Source: Oceanicola sp. (lineage in GTDB: Bacteria > Pseudomonadota > Alphaproteobacteria > Rhodobacterales > Rhodobacteraceae). Taken from it: 43,752 bases of DNA. The stretch spans positions 4,265,874 through 4,309,625 of the forward strand of contig CP051231.1 of the NCBI GenBank assembly GCA_017792405.1, given 5' to 3'. How positions within the stretch are numbered: position 1 is the stretch's first letter; each line of letters opens with the position of its first letter. Below the pieces are notes generated by a model. It was not told where the DNA came from, did not search any database, and saw only the letters and a list, made by a program, of their open reading frames with translations. Below, piece after piece: positions 8,740 through 17,953 of the stretch. Both the position numbers and the translations under genes were made by a program.

Positions 8740-9652
8740 CAAGGACAACCAGACCAATCAGGGGGAAGCCGACTTCACCCCCGAGATGAACCCGCCAGAC
8801 CGTGACCTGCCCGCGCCCGAGGGCGAGGTGGTGCAGGGCGGTGGCTTCTTGCGCCGTTTCCTCGATACGCCGGCCGACAACACGGTAAAGACTGTGGTCG
8901 TGGCGCTGGGCCTCTGCCTCGTTGCCTCAATGGTGGTTTCAGCCGCCGCTGTGTCGCTGCGCCCCTTGCAGGAACAGAACGCAGCGCTCGACAAGCAGGT
9001 GAACATCCTTCAGGTCGCCGGCCTATTCGAAGACGGCACCGATGTGGCCGAAGCGTTTGAGCAGTTCGAGCCCCATGTGCTTGAGCTCGAAACCGGCGAA
9101 TTCGCCGATGGCGCCGATGTGGAAGGCCAGCTGCTGGACCCGCTCACTTTCGATGATCGCGCCGCAGCCGAGGATCTGACCCTTTCGGCCCCGCTGGATG
9201 ATGACCCGGCCAGCATTGGACGGCAGGCGAATTACGTCACCGTTTATGTGCTGCGCAACGCCGACGGCAGCCTCGATAAAGTCGTGCTGCCCGTCTACGG
9301 CTACGGCCTCTGGTCGACCCTCTATGGCTTCATGGCCATCGAAGAGGACGGCAACACCATCTACGGCCTCCAGTTCTACGAACACGCCGAGACCCCAGGC
9401 CTCGGCGCCGAGGTCGACAACCCCCGCTGGAAGGCGCTTTGGCGCGGCAAGGAGCTGCGCACGGAGGATGGTGACGGCGAGCTGGCCATTACCGTGGCCA
9501 AGACCCCGCCGCCGCAGGGGCAGGAATACTTCGTTGATGCGCTCTCGGGCGCGACGCTCACCTCGCGCGGGGTCGACAACCTCGTGCGCTTCTGGATGAG
9601 CGAGCGCGGTTTCGAGCCGTTTCTGGAACGCGTGAGGGCAGGAGACATCTGA
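8732..9652 (+). CDS. nqrC: Na+-NQR subunit C with N-terminal extension
   Basis: NqrC holds a second covalent FMN on the periplasmic side. The C-terminal FMN-binding domain has DALSGATLTSRGV with acceptor Thr275. A single N-terminal membrane helix (TVVVALGLCLVASMVVSAAAV) starts near residue 54. The protein is 306 residues, whereas classical NqrC is about 260. The extra ~45 residues are an acidic, Pro-rich cytosolic tail before the helix. The start is firm: AGGAGG lies about 10 bases upstream of the ATG and no other start has such a site. It overlaps nqrB by 8 bases and ends in TGATG, sharing a base with nqrD. Confidence 0.96.
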   Translation: MPDKDNQTNQGEADFTPEMNPPDRDLPAPEGEVVQGGGFLRRFLDTPADNTVKTVVVALGLCLVASMVVSAAAVSLRPLQEQNAALDKQVNILQVAGLFEDGTDVAEAFEQFEPHVLELETGEFADGADVEGQLLDPLTFDDRAAAEDLTLSAPLDDDPASIGRQANYVTVYVLRNADGSLDKVVLPVYGYGLWSTLYGFMAIEEDGNTIYGLQFYEHAETPGLGAEVDNPRWKALWRGKELRTEDGDGELAITVAKTPPPQGQEYFVDALSGATLTSRGVDNLVRFWMSERGFEPFLERVRAGDI

Positions 9653-10304
9653 TGGCACAGACCTACCGGACCATGCTCGTCGACCCGATGGTCGACAACA
9701 ACCCGATCACCCTTCAGGTGCTGGGCATCTGCTCGGCACTGGCGGTGACATCCTCGTTGCAGGTGGCACTGGTGATGACCATCGCCGTTACTCTGGTGAC
9801 GGGCTTCGCATCGATGTTCATCTCGGTGCTCCGCAGTCAGATCCCCTCGTCGATCCGGATCATCGTGCAAATGATCATCATCGCGTCGCTCGTGATCGTG
9901 GTCGATCAGGTGCTCAAGGCCTACGCCTACGAGATCTCCAAGACGCTCTCGGTCTTCGTAGGCCTGATCATCACCAACTGCATCGTGATGGGCCGGGCCG
10001 AAGCCTTCGCCATGAAGAACCCGCCGATCGCCTCCTTCATCGACGGTGTGGGCAACGGCCTGGGCTACGGGCTGATCCTGATGCTGGTGGGCTTCATCCG
10101 CGAGCTCTTCGGCTCCGGCTCCCTCTTCGGCATCACCATTCTGCAAACCACCAACAACGGCGGCTGGTACGTGCCCAATGGCCTGCTGCTCCTGCCGCCC
10201 TCGGCGTTCTTCGTGATCGGCCTGCTGATCTGGGCCTTCCGCAGCTGGAAGCCCGAGCAGGTGGAAGAACGTGAGTACCGCATCCAGAGCGTGGAGGCGC
10301 ACTG

Positions 10305-10305
<1 letters not shown>
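9652..10305 (+). CDS. nqrD: Na+-NQR subunit D
   Basis: This 217-residue integral membrane protein has about six helices and is related to NqrE with inverted topology. Cysteines in LGICSALAVT and IITNCIVMGR match those which, with the NqrE pair, coordinate the intramembrane iron-sulfur centre. The charged C-terminal tail (RSWKPEQVEEREYRIQ) is cytosolic. The start codon overlaps the nqrC stop (TGATG) and the stop overlaps the nqrE start in the same way, so the three are translationally coupled. Confidence 0.97.
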
Positions 10306-10913
<608 letters not shown>

Positions 10914-10923
10914 GGGCGGCGCG

Positions 10924-12147
10924 ATGGAAACCTTTACTCTCGGCGTAGCCCTCTTCTCGGTCATCGTCATCGCGCTGGTGACGATCATCCTCGCCGCCCG
11001 CTCGCGGCTGGTCTCTTCGGGCAACGTCAACATCACCATCAACGGTGAAAAGACCATCAGCGTCCCCGCCGGTGGCAAGCTGCTACAGACCCTCGCGGCC
11101 GAAAAACTGTTTGTCCCGTCAGCCTGCGGCGGCGGCGGCACCTGTGCACAGTGCCGCGTGCGGATTCACTCCGGGGGCGGCTCGATCCTGCCCACCGAAG
11201 AGAGCCACATCACCAAGCGTGAGGCCTCTTGCGGTGACCGTCTCTCATGCCAGGTCGCGGTCAAGCAAGACATGGAGGTTGAAGTCCCAGAAGAGGTCTT
11301 TGGCGTCAAGAAGTGGGAGTGCACCGTGCGCTCCAACGAGAACGTGGCCACCTTCATCAAGAACCTCGTGCTGGAACTGCCCGAGGGAGAAGATGTGAAC
11401 TTCCGCGCGGGCGGCTACATCCAGATCGAGGCCCCAGCGCACCGCGTCAAGTACACCGACTTCGCCGTCGAGGAGGAGTATCGGGAGGACTGGGACAAGT
11501 TCAACATTTGGCAGTACGAGTCGGTGCTCGACGAGCCGATCGAGCGCGCCTACTCGATGGCCAATTACCCGGACGAGAAGGGCCTGATCATGCTCAACGT
11601 CCGGATCGCCACGCCGCCGCCGCGCACCGAGGGCATCCCGCCGGGCAAGATGTCGAGCTACATCTTCAACCTCAAGCCGGGCGACAAGGTCACTATCTCC
11701 GGCCCGTTCGGCGAGTTCTTTGCCCGCGACACGCCCAAGGAGATGGTCTTCATCGGCGGCGGTGCGGGTATGGCCCCGATGCGGAGCCACATCTTCGACC
11801 AACTCAAGCGGCTGGAAAACCGGGATCGCAAGATCACCTTCTGGTATGGCGCCCGCTCCAAGCGCGAGATGTTCTTTGTCGAGGACTTCGACCAACTGGC
11901 CGAGGAGTTCGACAATTTCGAGTGGCACGTGGCGCTCTCGGATGCTCTGCCGGAGGATGATTGGAAGGGCTACACCGGCTTCATCCACAACGTACTCTAC
12001 GAGGAGTACCTCAAGGATCACCCGAACCCCGAAGACTGCGAATACTACATGTGCGGTCCGCCCATCATGAACCAGTCGGTCATCAACATGCTTCTTGAGC
12101 TTGGCGTCGACCGCGAAGACATCATGCTGGACGACTTCGGCGGTTGA
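10924..12147 (+). CDS. nqrF: Na+-NQR subunit F, NADH-oxidising
   Basis: NqrF is the electron entry point: NADH reduces FAD, and electrons pass to a [2Fe-2S] cluster. The 407-residue product has an N-terminal membrane helix (residues 3-23). A ferredoxin domain follows with Cys68, Cys74, Cys77 and Cys109 (ACGGGGTCAQC and REASCGD). The reductase domain carries the FAD-binding RAYSMANYP and the NADH-binding FIGGGAGMAPMRSHI. It ends EDIMLDDFGG, the typical C terminus with the aromatic residue position just before. It closes the nqr operon. No strong T-tailed terminator follows, so some read-through to transketolase is possible. Confidence 0.97.
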   Translation: METFTLGVALFSVIVIALVTIILAARSRLVSSGNVNITINGEKTISVPAGGKLLQTLAAEKLFVPSACGGGGTCAQCRVRIHSGGGSILPTEESHITKREASCGDRLSCQVAVKQDMEVEVPEEVFGVKKWECTVRSNENVATFIKNLVLELPEGEDVNFRAGGYIQIEAPAHRVKYTDFAVEEEYREDWDKFNIWQYESVLDEPIERAYSMANYPDEKGLIMLNVRIATPPPRTEGIPPGKMSSYIFNLKPGDKVTISGPFGEFFARDTPKEMVFIGGGAGMAPMRSHIFDQLKRLENRDRKITFWYGARSKREMFFVEDFDQLAEEFDNFEWHVALSDALPEDDWKGYTGFIHNVLYEEYLKDHPNPEDCEYYMCGPPIMNQSVINMLLELGVDREDIMLDDFGG

Positions 12148-12171
12148 TCTGCCACAGCAATCAAGACAATG

Positions 12172-12215
12172 CGGGGATGTGGGCAAAGGCCTGCGTCCCC
12201 GGTTTGCTTTCCGGG
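12172..12215 (+). promoter_or_regulatory. Mutually exclusive hairpins between nqrF and tkt
   Basis: Two alternative stems share the TCCCCG segment at 12196-12201. CGGGGA (12172-12177) can pair with it, or CCCGG (12198-12202) can pair with CCGGG (12211-12215). Neither is followed by a T-run. This could be a weak nqr operon end or a leader structure for transketolase. It may also be chance in GC-rich DNA. Confidence 0.2.
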
Positions 12216-12348
12216 CTGTCCCTTGGGCCCGTGCTGCAAGTGAAGTTCTTCTAACAGGATCATTAAGTTTTCGAATTTGTCGTGCCCCGGCGAAGTCGCT
12301 ACCAACGGGCGCGGGTTGTGTGCCCGCCCTGTAGGGAGGAGCCACGCC

Positions 12349-14334
12349 ATGAACGTTCAGACCGAAACCAAAATCGACCTGCGCCGCATGGCCCATGCGA
12401 TCCGCTTTCTGTCGATGGATGCCATTGTCCGTGCAGCCGATGGGCACCCGGGTACCCCGCTTGGCGGCGCTGACATCGCGACCGCGCTCTTCACCCGCCA
12501 CCTTAAGTTTGACGCCGCACATCCCACCTGGCCGGACCGTGACCGCTTCGTTCATTCCGCCGGCCACGGGTCGATGCTGCTCTACTCGCTGCTTTGCCTC
12601 TGCGGGTATGAAAAAATCGATATGGAGCAGGTGAAGAACTTTCGCGTTCTCGGCTCCCATACCGCCGGCCACCCCGAGTTTGATCCCGAAGCCGGGATCG
12701 AAACCACGACCGGCCCGCTAGGGCAGGGGATCGCCAATGCCGTCGGCATGGCCGTGGCCGAGCGCATCCTAAACGCCAAGTTCGGTGATGGCATCGTGGA
12801 CCACTACACCTACGCCTACACCGGCGATGGCTGCCTGATGGAGGGCATCGCCGCCGAGGTCATTGCGCTGGCCGGGCACCTTAAGCTCGGGAAGCTGATC
12901 TTCCTGTGGGACGACAACCGCATGACCGACGATGGCCCGACCGATCAGGCTGTTTCTGAAGATCAGGTCAAGCGGTTCGAAAACAACGGCTGGCACGTGC
13001 AGGAGGTCAACGGCCACGACCCAGACGCAGTGGCGGAGGCGATTGCCGCTGCCAAAACCGATGATCGCCCCAGCATGATAGCCTGTCGCACCTTCATCGG
13101 CTTCGGCATCCCGCGCATCCAGAACGACCGTGCCGCGCATGGCGGCAAGATCACTACCGAAGACACTGACGCCGCCCGTGAGAGCCTCAACTGGCCCCAC
13201 GCTCCGTTTGAGCTGCCCTCCGAGATCCATGCCGCTTGGCGCGAAGTTGGCGCACGCGCCGCCTCCGAACGGGAGGCTTGGGAGGCTAGGCTGAATGCGC
13301 TGGACGCTGAGACCCGCGCGGAGTGGGACAGGTTGATGGCGGGCGATCTACCGGCCGGTTGGGAAGACGCGCTTCATGCGAAGAAAGCCGAGCTTGCCAG
13401 CGCCGGTCCACTGCCCGGAATTCGTGCATCGGGAGAGATGGTCGCAACGGCTGCCAAGGCCATCCCCGAATTGATCTCGGGCGCCCCCGATCTTGAGGCC
13501 GCCACCCAGCACAAACGCCAACTTACACCGTTCACAGCCAATGACCGAGCGGGCCGTTACATCCACTACGGCGTGCGCGAGCACGCGATGGGCGCGATGA
13601 TGAACGGGATGACCGTGCATGGCGGCATCGTCGCGATGGGCACGACTTTCCTCGTGTTCTCCGATTACATGCGCCACACACTCCGCATGGCCGCGCTGAT
13701 GCGGATTCCGGGTCTGTTCGTCTTCAGTCACGACAGCATCGGCATCGGCAAGAACGGCCCGACCCACCAGCCGGTTGAATACCTCGCCTCGCTCCGCGCC
13801 TACCCGAACATGTGGACAATCCGGCCCGCCGATGCCGTCGAGATGGCAGAGGCTTGGGAGCTTGGTCTGAAGCACAAGACAGGGCCTACTTCCATCATCT
13901 GCTCGCGTCAGCCTCTCGACGTTGTGCGCGCCGATGCAGGCCCCGAGAACCGCTCCGCCAAAGGTGCCTACGTGCTGGCAGAGGCCGAAGGCCAACGCCA
14001 AGCGACGATTCTGGCAACCGGCAGCGAGGTCGCCGTAGCCCTAGCAGCCCGCGAGCGATTGGCGGGCGAGGGCATTCAGGCTGCCGTCGTCTCCATGCCC
14101 TGCTGGGAGATCTTCGAGGCGCAGCCCAAGGCCTACCGCGACGAGGTTCTGGGCAACGCGCCACGCGTGGCTGTCGAGGCCGCCGTGCGCTTTGGGTGGG
14201 ACCGCTACATCGGCGCCGACGGCGTCTTCATCGGGATGGAAGGGTTCGGCGCGTCGGGCGATTACCCCGACTTGTTCGAGCATTTCGACATCACGCCTGA
14301 GGCTGTTGCAGAGGCCGTCAAACGCAGCCTCTGA
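12349..14334 (+). CDS. tkt: Transketolase
   Basis: This 661-residue thiamine-diphosphate enzyme transfers two-carbon ketol groups between pentose and hexose phosphates in the cytosol. The N-terminal TPP domain has HPGTPLGGADI, HGSMLLYSLL and the Mg-TPP motif GDGCLMEGIAAE. The central pyrimidine domain contains HYGVREHAMGAMMNGM and FSDYMRHTLRMAALM, and the C-terminal domain is complete. ATG 12349 is chosen because GGGAGGAG precedes it by ~8 bases. An upstream in-frame ATG at 12277 gives an unconserved extension. It lies 201 bases after nqrF on the same strand, far enough for its own promoter. Confidence 0.97.
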   Translation: MNVQTETKIDLRRMAHAIRFLSMDAIVRAADGHPGTPLGGADIATALFTRHLKFDAAHPTWPDRDRFVHSAGHGSMLLYSLLCLCGYEKIDMEQVKNFRVLGSHTAGHPEFDPEAGIETTTGPLGQGIANAVGMAVAERILNAKFGDGIVDHYTYAYTGDGCLMEGIAAEVIALAGHLKLGKLIFLWDDNRMTDDGPTDQAVSEDQVKRFENNGWHVQEVNGHDPDAVAEAIAAAKTDDRPSMIACRTFIGFGIPRIQNDRAAHGGKITTEDTDAARESLNWPHAPFELPSEIHAAWREVGARAASEREAWEARLNALDAETRAEWDRLMAGDLPAGWEDALHAKKAELASAGPLPGIRASGEMVATAAKAIPELISGAPDLEAATQHKRQLTPFTANDRAGRYIHYGVREHAMGAMMNGMTVHGGIVAMGTTFLVFSDYMRHTLRMAALMRIPGLFVFSHDSIGIGKNGPTHQPVEYLASLRAYPNMWTIRPADAVEMAEAWELGLKHKTGPTSIICSRQPLDVVRADAGPENRSAKGAYVLAEAEGQRQATILATGSEVAVALAARERLAGEGIQAAVVSMPCWEIFEAQPKAYRDEVLGNAPRVAVEAAVRFGWDRYIGADGVFIGMEGFGASGDYPDLFEHFDITPEAVAEAVKRSL

Positions 14335-14452
14335 CGCTACATGCCGATCACGAGGATGTGCGCGTCGACCCCTCTGGCGCTTGCCAGAAATTCTGCCAAT
14401 GTCCGCGCCGCGGCGGCCAATGGGGCCGCTGCTTGCAGCTATGGAGATGCAC

Positions 14453-14695
14453 ATGAGACGAGTGGCATTTGGCGCTCTTCTCGCCGCTTTCGCGGCCCTT
14501 CCCGCCCTTGCCGAAGTCGAGATGATCGACACCGACGGCGACAGCATGGCCTCGTTCGACGAGATGGCCGCTGTCTATGAGGGCTTCACCGAAGAGCAGT
14601 ACGGCGCTCTGGATACCGACGGCGATGGCCTTCTCAGCGATGAAGAGCTGGTTGCCGCCATTGAAGCCGGCACTCTGGAGACCCTCGGCGACTGA
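14453..14695 (+). CDS. Secreted EF-hand calcium-binding protein
   Basis: This 80-residue protein has a Sec signal peptide (RRVAFGALLAAFAALPALA, cleavage after Ala20) and two EF-hand loops. Loop 1 is at residues 26-37 (D26, D28, D30, S34, E37) and loop 2 at residues 54-65 (D54, D56, D58, S62, E65). Both have the canonical acidic positions and a Glu at position 12, so Ca2+ binding in the periplasm is likely. Partner and role are unknown. The start at the third of three clustered ATGs is favoured by GGAG 6 bases upstream. It is followed by a strong hairpin. Confidence 0.85.
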   Translation: MRRVAFGALLAAFAALPALAEVEMIDTDGDSMASFDEMAAVYEGFTEEQYGALDTDGDGLLSDEELVAAIEAGTLETLGD

Positions 14696-14714
14696 GCCGT
14701 GCAGGCAACAAAAA

Positions 14715-14740
14715 GGGCCGCGACGCTTGCGCCGCGGCCC
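14715..14740. terminator. Bidirectional terminator between converging genes
   Basis: The stem GGGCCGCG/CGCGGCCC has a 10-base loop, with an A-run (ACAAAAA) on the left that becomes a T-run on the minus strand. It lies between the EF-hand gene (plus) and the first TRAP binding protein (minus, ending at 14763). It serves the minus-strand gene best. Confidence 0.8.
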
Positions 14741-14762
14741 TGATCATTTCTGACGTTTCAGA

Positions 14763-15794
14763 TCACTCTGTGTATTCGGCAATCTTGGCGCGGGCCTCGT
14801 CGATCAGCGCCTGACCGTCGATCCCTTTCGCGTCCATGTCCTTCACCCAGGCCTCATAGATCGGCTCGGACAGCTCACGCCATTCGGCGGTGGCTTCCTC
14901 GTCGAGGGTGATGATGTTGTTGCCGAGATCCACTGCGATCTGCCGCGAAGGCGCATCGGAAGCTTCCATCGTGTCTCCGGCAAACATCGAGAACTCAAGG
15001 CCGGAGTTGTCGTCGATCACCTTCTTGAGGTCATCGGGCAGGCTCTCATACTTGTCCTTGTTCATGGCCAGCACGAAGGTCAGCGTGTAGAGCGACACAT
15101 CCTTGAACTCGGTGTGGTTGGGCACAAGCTCGGCCACCTTGAGCGCGGCGGTCACCTCCCAAGGAATGGTCGTGCCATCGATCACACCCTTGGACAGCGC
15201 CTCCGACACGGCCGGAACCGGCAAGCCGACCGGCGTAGCACCGAGGCTCTCCAGCAACATGTTCACGGTGCGCGAGCCGCCACGAATCTTCATGCCCTCA
15301 AGGTCGCCCGGCTCTTCGATCGGGTCTTGAGTGTGGAACATGCCCGGCCCGTGCACCCACGTGCCGAGGATGTGGACATCCTTGAACTCGGTGTCCCGCA
15401 TATGCTCTTCGAACATCTCCCAATAGGCGCGGCTGGCGGCCTTGGCGGTGGTCACCATGAAAGGCAGCTCGAACACCTCGGTGCGCGGGTATCGACCGGG
15501 GGTGTAACCGACCACGGTCCAGACGATATCCGCCGAGCCGTCGATGGCTTGGTCCATCAGCTCGGGCGGCGTGCCGCCAAGCTGCATAGAGGGATAGTGC
15601 TCCACCTTGATGCGCCCTTCGGACTGCTCCATCACATCGGCGGCCCACTTGTCGAGAACCAGCTTCGGCACATTGGCCTGTGGCGGCAGGAACTGGTGCA
15701 TCCGCAGCGTCACCTCCTGTGCCAAGGCACTCGTGGCGCCCATGGTGGCCAGGGCAATGCCACCCAGTGCTCCCAAAATCTGTCTGCGATCCAT
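14763..15794 (-). CDS. TRAP transporter solute-binding protein (DctP family), copy 1
   Basis: This 343-residue periplasmic binding protein is of the DctP family. The twin-Arg signal peptide (DRRQILGALGGIALATMG, cleavage near ALA-QE) suggests Tat export. The mature part has family motifs PSMQLGGTPPELMDQ, VGYTPGRYPRTEVFELPFM, and MKIRGGSRTVNMLLESLGA with the Arg that binds the ligand carboxylate. The substrate is probably an organic acid but is not predictable. No dctQ or dctM membrane genes are adjacent. GGGAGGAG precedes the ATG. The neighbour upstream on the same strand is a close paralogue. Confidence 0.93.
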   Translation of the reverse strand: MDRRQILGALGGIALATMGATSALAQEVTLRMHQFLPPQANVPKLVLDKWAADVMEQSEGRIKVEHYPSMQLGGTPPELMDQAIDGSADIVWTVVGYTPGRYPRTEVFELPFMVTTAKAASRAYWEMFEEHMRDTEFKDVHILGTWVHGPGMFHTQDPIEEPGDLEGMKIRGGSRTVNMLLESLGATPVGLPVPAVSEALSKGVIDGTTIPWEVTAALKVAELVPNHTEFKDVSLYTLTFVLAMNKDKYESLPDDLKKVIDDNSGLEFSMFAGDTMEASDAPSRQIAVDLGNNIITLDEEATAEWRELSEPIYEAWVKDMDAKGIDGQALIDEARAKIAEYTE

Positions 15795-15826
15795 CCTCTC
15801 ACTCCTCCCGTTGGTGATGGTTTTGC

Positions 15827-15832
15827 ATTATA
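15827..15832 (-). promoter_or_regulatory. Candidate -10 element of TRAP binding protein copy 1
   Basis: A perfect TATAAT on the minus strand lies 33 bases before the ATG at 15794, giving a predicted leader of about 25 bases with the ribosome binding site inside. No good -35 hexamer is visible at 16-18 bases, so expression may need an activator. Confidence 0.4.
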
Positions 15833-15906
15833 GTGCCGAGATTGCCTTATATCGCATCTTCGATCCAGCTAAATTATCGATAATTTTGCCGCGCACCACA
15901 AACGAA

Positions 15907-15931
15907 AACGCCCCGCACGAGGCGGGGCGTT
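15907..15931 (-). terminator. Terminator of TRAP binding protein copy 2
   Basis: The 10-base-pair perfect stem AACGCCCCGC/GCGGGGCGTT has a 5-base loop. It lies 20 bases after the stop of the copy 2 gene. On the minus strand it is followed by TTCGTTTG. It separates the two paralogues into independent transcription units. Confidence 0.85.
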
Positions 15932-15950
15932 CTGCAAATATGGTGGCCGC

Positions 15951-16985
15951 TTACTTGGTGTACTCGGCAATCTTCGCGCGGGCCTCGTCGATCAGGGCCT
16001 GCCCGTCGATTCCCTTGCTCTCCATGTCGGCGATCCACTCAGCGTAGATCGGCTCGGAAAGTTCCTTCCACTCTTCGGTGCCTTCGGCGTCGATGGTGAT
16101 GATGTTGTTGCCAAGGTCCTCGGCGATTTTCAGGCCGGGGGCGTCCAGCTCATCCATCATCTTGCCCGCCCAAGCGGAGAACTCCGCGCCGGAGTTGGCG
16201 TCGAGCGCGGCCTTGGCGTCATCCGGCAGGCTCTCGTACTTGTCCTTGTTCATGGCAAGCACGAAGCCCAGCACGTAAAGCGCGTTGCCTGTGAACTCGG
16301 TGTGGTTGGTCACCAGTTCCGAACTTTTCACGGCGGTGGTCACCTCCCACGGAATGGTGGTGCCGTCGATTACGCCTTTGGAAAGCGCCTCCGACACGGC
16401 GGGCACCGGCATGCCAACAGGGGTGGCGCCGAGCTTTTCGAGCAGTTGGGTCACAAGCCGCGAGCCGCCGCGGATTTTCATGCCCTCAAGGTCTTCGGGC
16501 ACTTCGACCGCATCTTTGGTGTGGAACAGGCCAGGCCCGTGCACCCATGTGCCGATGATGTGCAGGTCGGCAAACTCGGTGTCCTTCATGTGGGTCTCGA
16601 ACATGTCCCAAAAGGCCATCGAGGTCGCCTCGGCATTGGTCGCCATGAACGGCAGCTCGAACACTTCGGTCCGGGGGAAGCGGCCAGGCGTGTAGCCGAT
16701 CACGGTCCAGACGATATCGGCCACGCCGTCCTTGGCCTGGTCCATCAGCTCCGGCGGGGTGCCGCCAAGCTGCATTGAGGGGAAGTGCTTGATGCTCAGC
16801 GTGCCATTCGATTCTTCGGCGACCTTGGCCATCCACGGCTCGAGAATCTGCGAAGGCACGGCAGCCTGAGGTGGCAGCATCTGATGCAGATTCAGCGTTT
16901 CCTGTGCCTGAGCCTGAGCGGTGAAGCCAGCGGCCGCGAGCGCAGCGGCCCCGGCCATGTTGAGAAAGGTGCGACGGGTTTTCAT
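15951..16985 (-). CDS. TRAP transporter solute-binding protein (DctP family), copy 2
   Basis: This 344-residue periplasmic binding protein is clearly paralogous to the neighbouring copy. By eye roughly two-thirds of residues are identical, including the whole PSMQLGGTPPELMDQ, GYTPGRFPRTEVFELPFM and PVPAVSEALSKGVIDGTTIP segments and the C-terminal GQALIDEARAKIAEYT. The signal peptide has a twin-Arg motif (TRRTFLN), so Tat export is likely. The start is ATG 16985, with GGGAGG 5-8 bases upstream. Like copy 1 it has no membrane subunits nearby, so it must work with a DctQM pair encoded elsewhere or serve another role. Confidence 0.93.
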   Translation of the reverse strand: MKTRRTFLNMAGAAALAAAGFTAQAQAQETLNLHQMLPPQAAVPSQILEPWMAKVAEESNGTLSIKHFPSMQLGGTPPELMDQAKDGVADIVWTVIGYTPGRFPRTEVFELPFMATNAEATSMAFWDMFETHMKDTEFADLHIIGTWVHGPGLFHTKDAVEVPEDLEGMKIRGGSRLVTQLLEKLGATPVGMPVPAVSEALSKGVIDGTTIPWEVTTAVKSSELVTNHTEFTGNALYVLGFVLAMNKDKYESLPDDAKAALDANSGAEFSAWAGKMMDELDAPGLKIAEDLGNNIITIDAEGTEEWKELSEPIYAEWIADMESKGIDGQALIDEARAKIAEYTK

Positions 16986-17104
16986 TTGATCCTCCCAGAA
17001 ACATGAAAACTTGGTTCGGCCCGGATCGTCGCATAGAGGCCCTGCGCGGACCATGCGATTATGCGCTGTGTTAATAAAATTTTTCTTGAGCTCTCAAAGC
17101 AAAA

Positions 17105-17127
17105 CGCCCCGCCGAGTGGGCGGGGCG
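17105..17127 (-). terminator. Terminator of the cox operon
   Basis: The 9-base-pair GC-rich stem CGCCCCGCC/GGCGGGGCG is followed on the minus strand by TTTTGCTTT. It lies 26 bases past the coxM stop codon and shields the TRAP genes from cox read-through. Confidence 0.85.
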
Positions 17128-17152
17128 CTGCATGATTTCTATTGCGACGGCG

Positions 17153-17941
17153 TCAGCTGGCCGCTGCAACGGCCCGCTTGGTCAGCACGCCGATCAGGTG
17201 CGCACGGTACTCCGCGGTGCCGTGCAGATCGCTGATCAGCCCGTCCGCAGAGTGGCTCAACCCGGCCACGGCGTCGGGCGAGAAGTTGCCCGCAAGCGCC
17301 TCCTCGGCTTCCGCCCAGCGGAACACGCCATCCTCGCCAGCGCCGGTCACGCCCACGCCGACGCGGTCGCCGTATTTGGCAACGAAGACGCCCACGAGCG
17401 GGAAGCGCGAGGCAGGCTGTTCGAACTTCTGGTAGTCCGAGGCCTGCGGCACCGGGAAGTCGACGCCAACGATAATCTCGCCTTCTTCCAGCGCCGTGGT
17501 GAACAGCCCGTCGAAGAAGTCACCCGCTGCAATCTCACGGGTGTTGGTGCGGATCGTCGCGCCGGTGGCCATGCAGGCCGAGGGGTAGCAGGCCGCCGGA
17601 TCGTTGTTGGCAAGGCTGCCGCCAATGGTCCCACGGTTGCGCACTGCCGGGTCGCCGATGAGCGAGGCCAGCTTGGCGAGACCGGCAAAGCTGCCTTTCG
17701 CCTCCTTGGCCACGGTCCCGTGGGTGGTGCCACCGCCGATCTTCATCGTGCCGCCATCCGACGACACGCCTTTCATCTCGGCGATGCCGGTGAGCGACAC
17801 CAGCTTTTCCGGTGCGTTCAGGCGCTGCTTGAGTGTAGGGATGAGCGTTTGCCCGCCCCCGAGTGCCTGCGCCCCTTCGCTCGACAAGGCCGCAACGGCC
17901 TCGTCGATGGTGGAGGGTTTTTCGAAATCGAAGCTATACAT
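17153..17941 (-). CDS. coxM: Molybdenum hydroxylase FAD subunit (CoxM-like)
   Basis: This 262-residue medium subunit is of the CO dehydrogenase/xanthine oxidase family and carries electrons from the iron-sulfur subunit through FAD. FAD-binding motifs are GGGQTLIPTLKQR (near residue 28) and TIGGSLANNDPAAC (near residue 104). The length is slightly short but complete. It is the last gene of the coxGSLM operon, 12 bases after coxL, with GAGGAG before the ATG. Position after coxL is the form II order (S-L-M), unlike form I (M-S-L). Confidence 0.92.
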   Translation of the reverse strand: MYSFDFEKPSTIDEAVAALSSEGAQALGGGQTLIPTLKQRLNAPEKLVSLTGIAEMKGVSSDGGTMKIGGGTTHGTVAKEAKGSFAGLAKLASLIGDPAVRNRGTIGGSLANNDPAACYPSACMATGATIRTNTREIAAGDFFDGLFTTALEEGEIIVGVDFPVPQASDYQKFEQPASRFPLVGVFVAKYGDRVGVGVTGAGEDGVFRWAEAEEALAGNFSPDAVAGLSHSADGLISDLHGTAEYRAHLIGVLTKRAVAAAS

Positions 17942-17953
17942 GATCGTTTCTCC

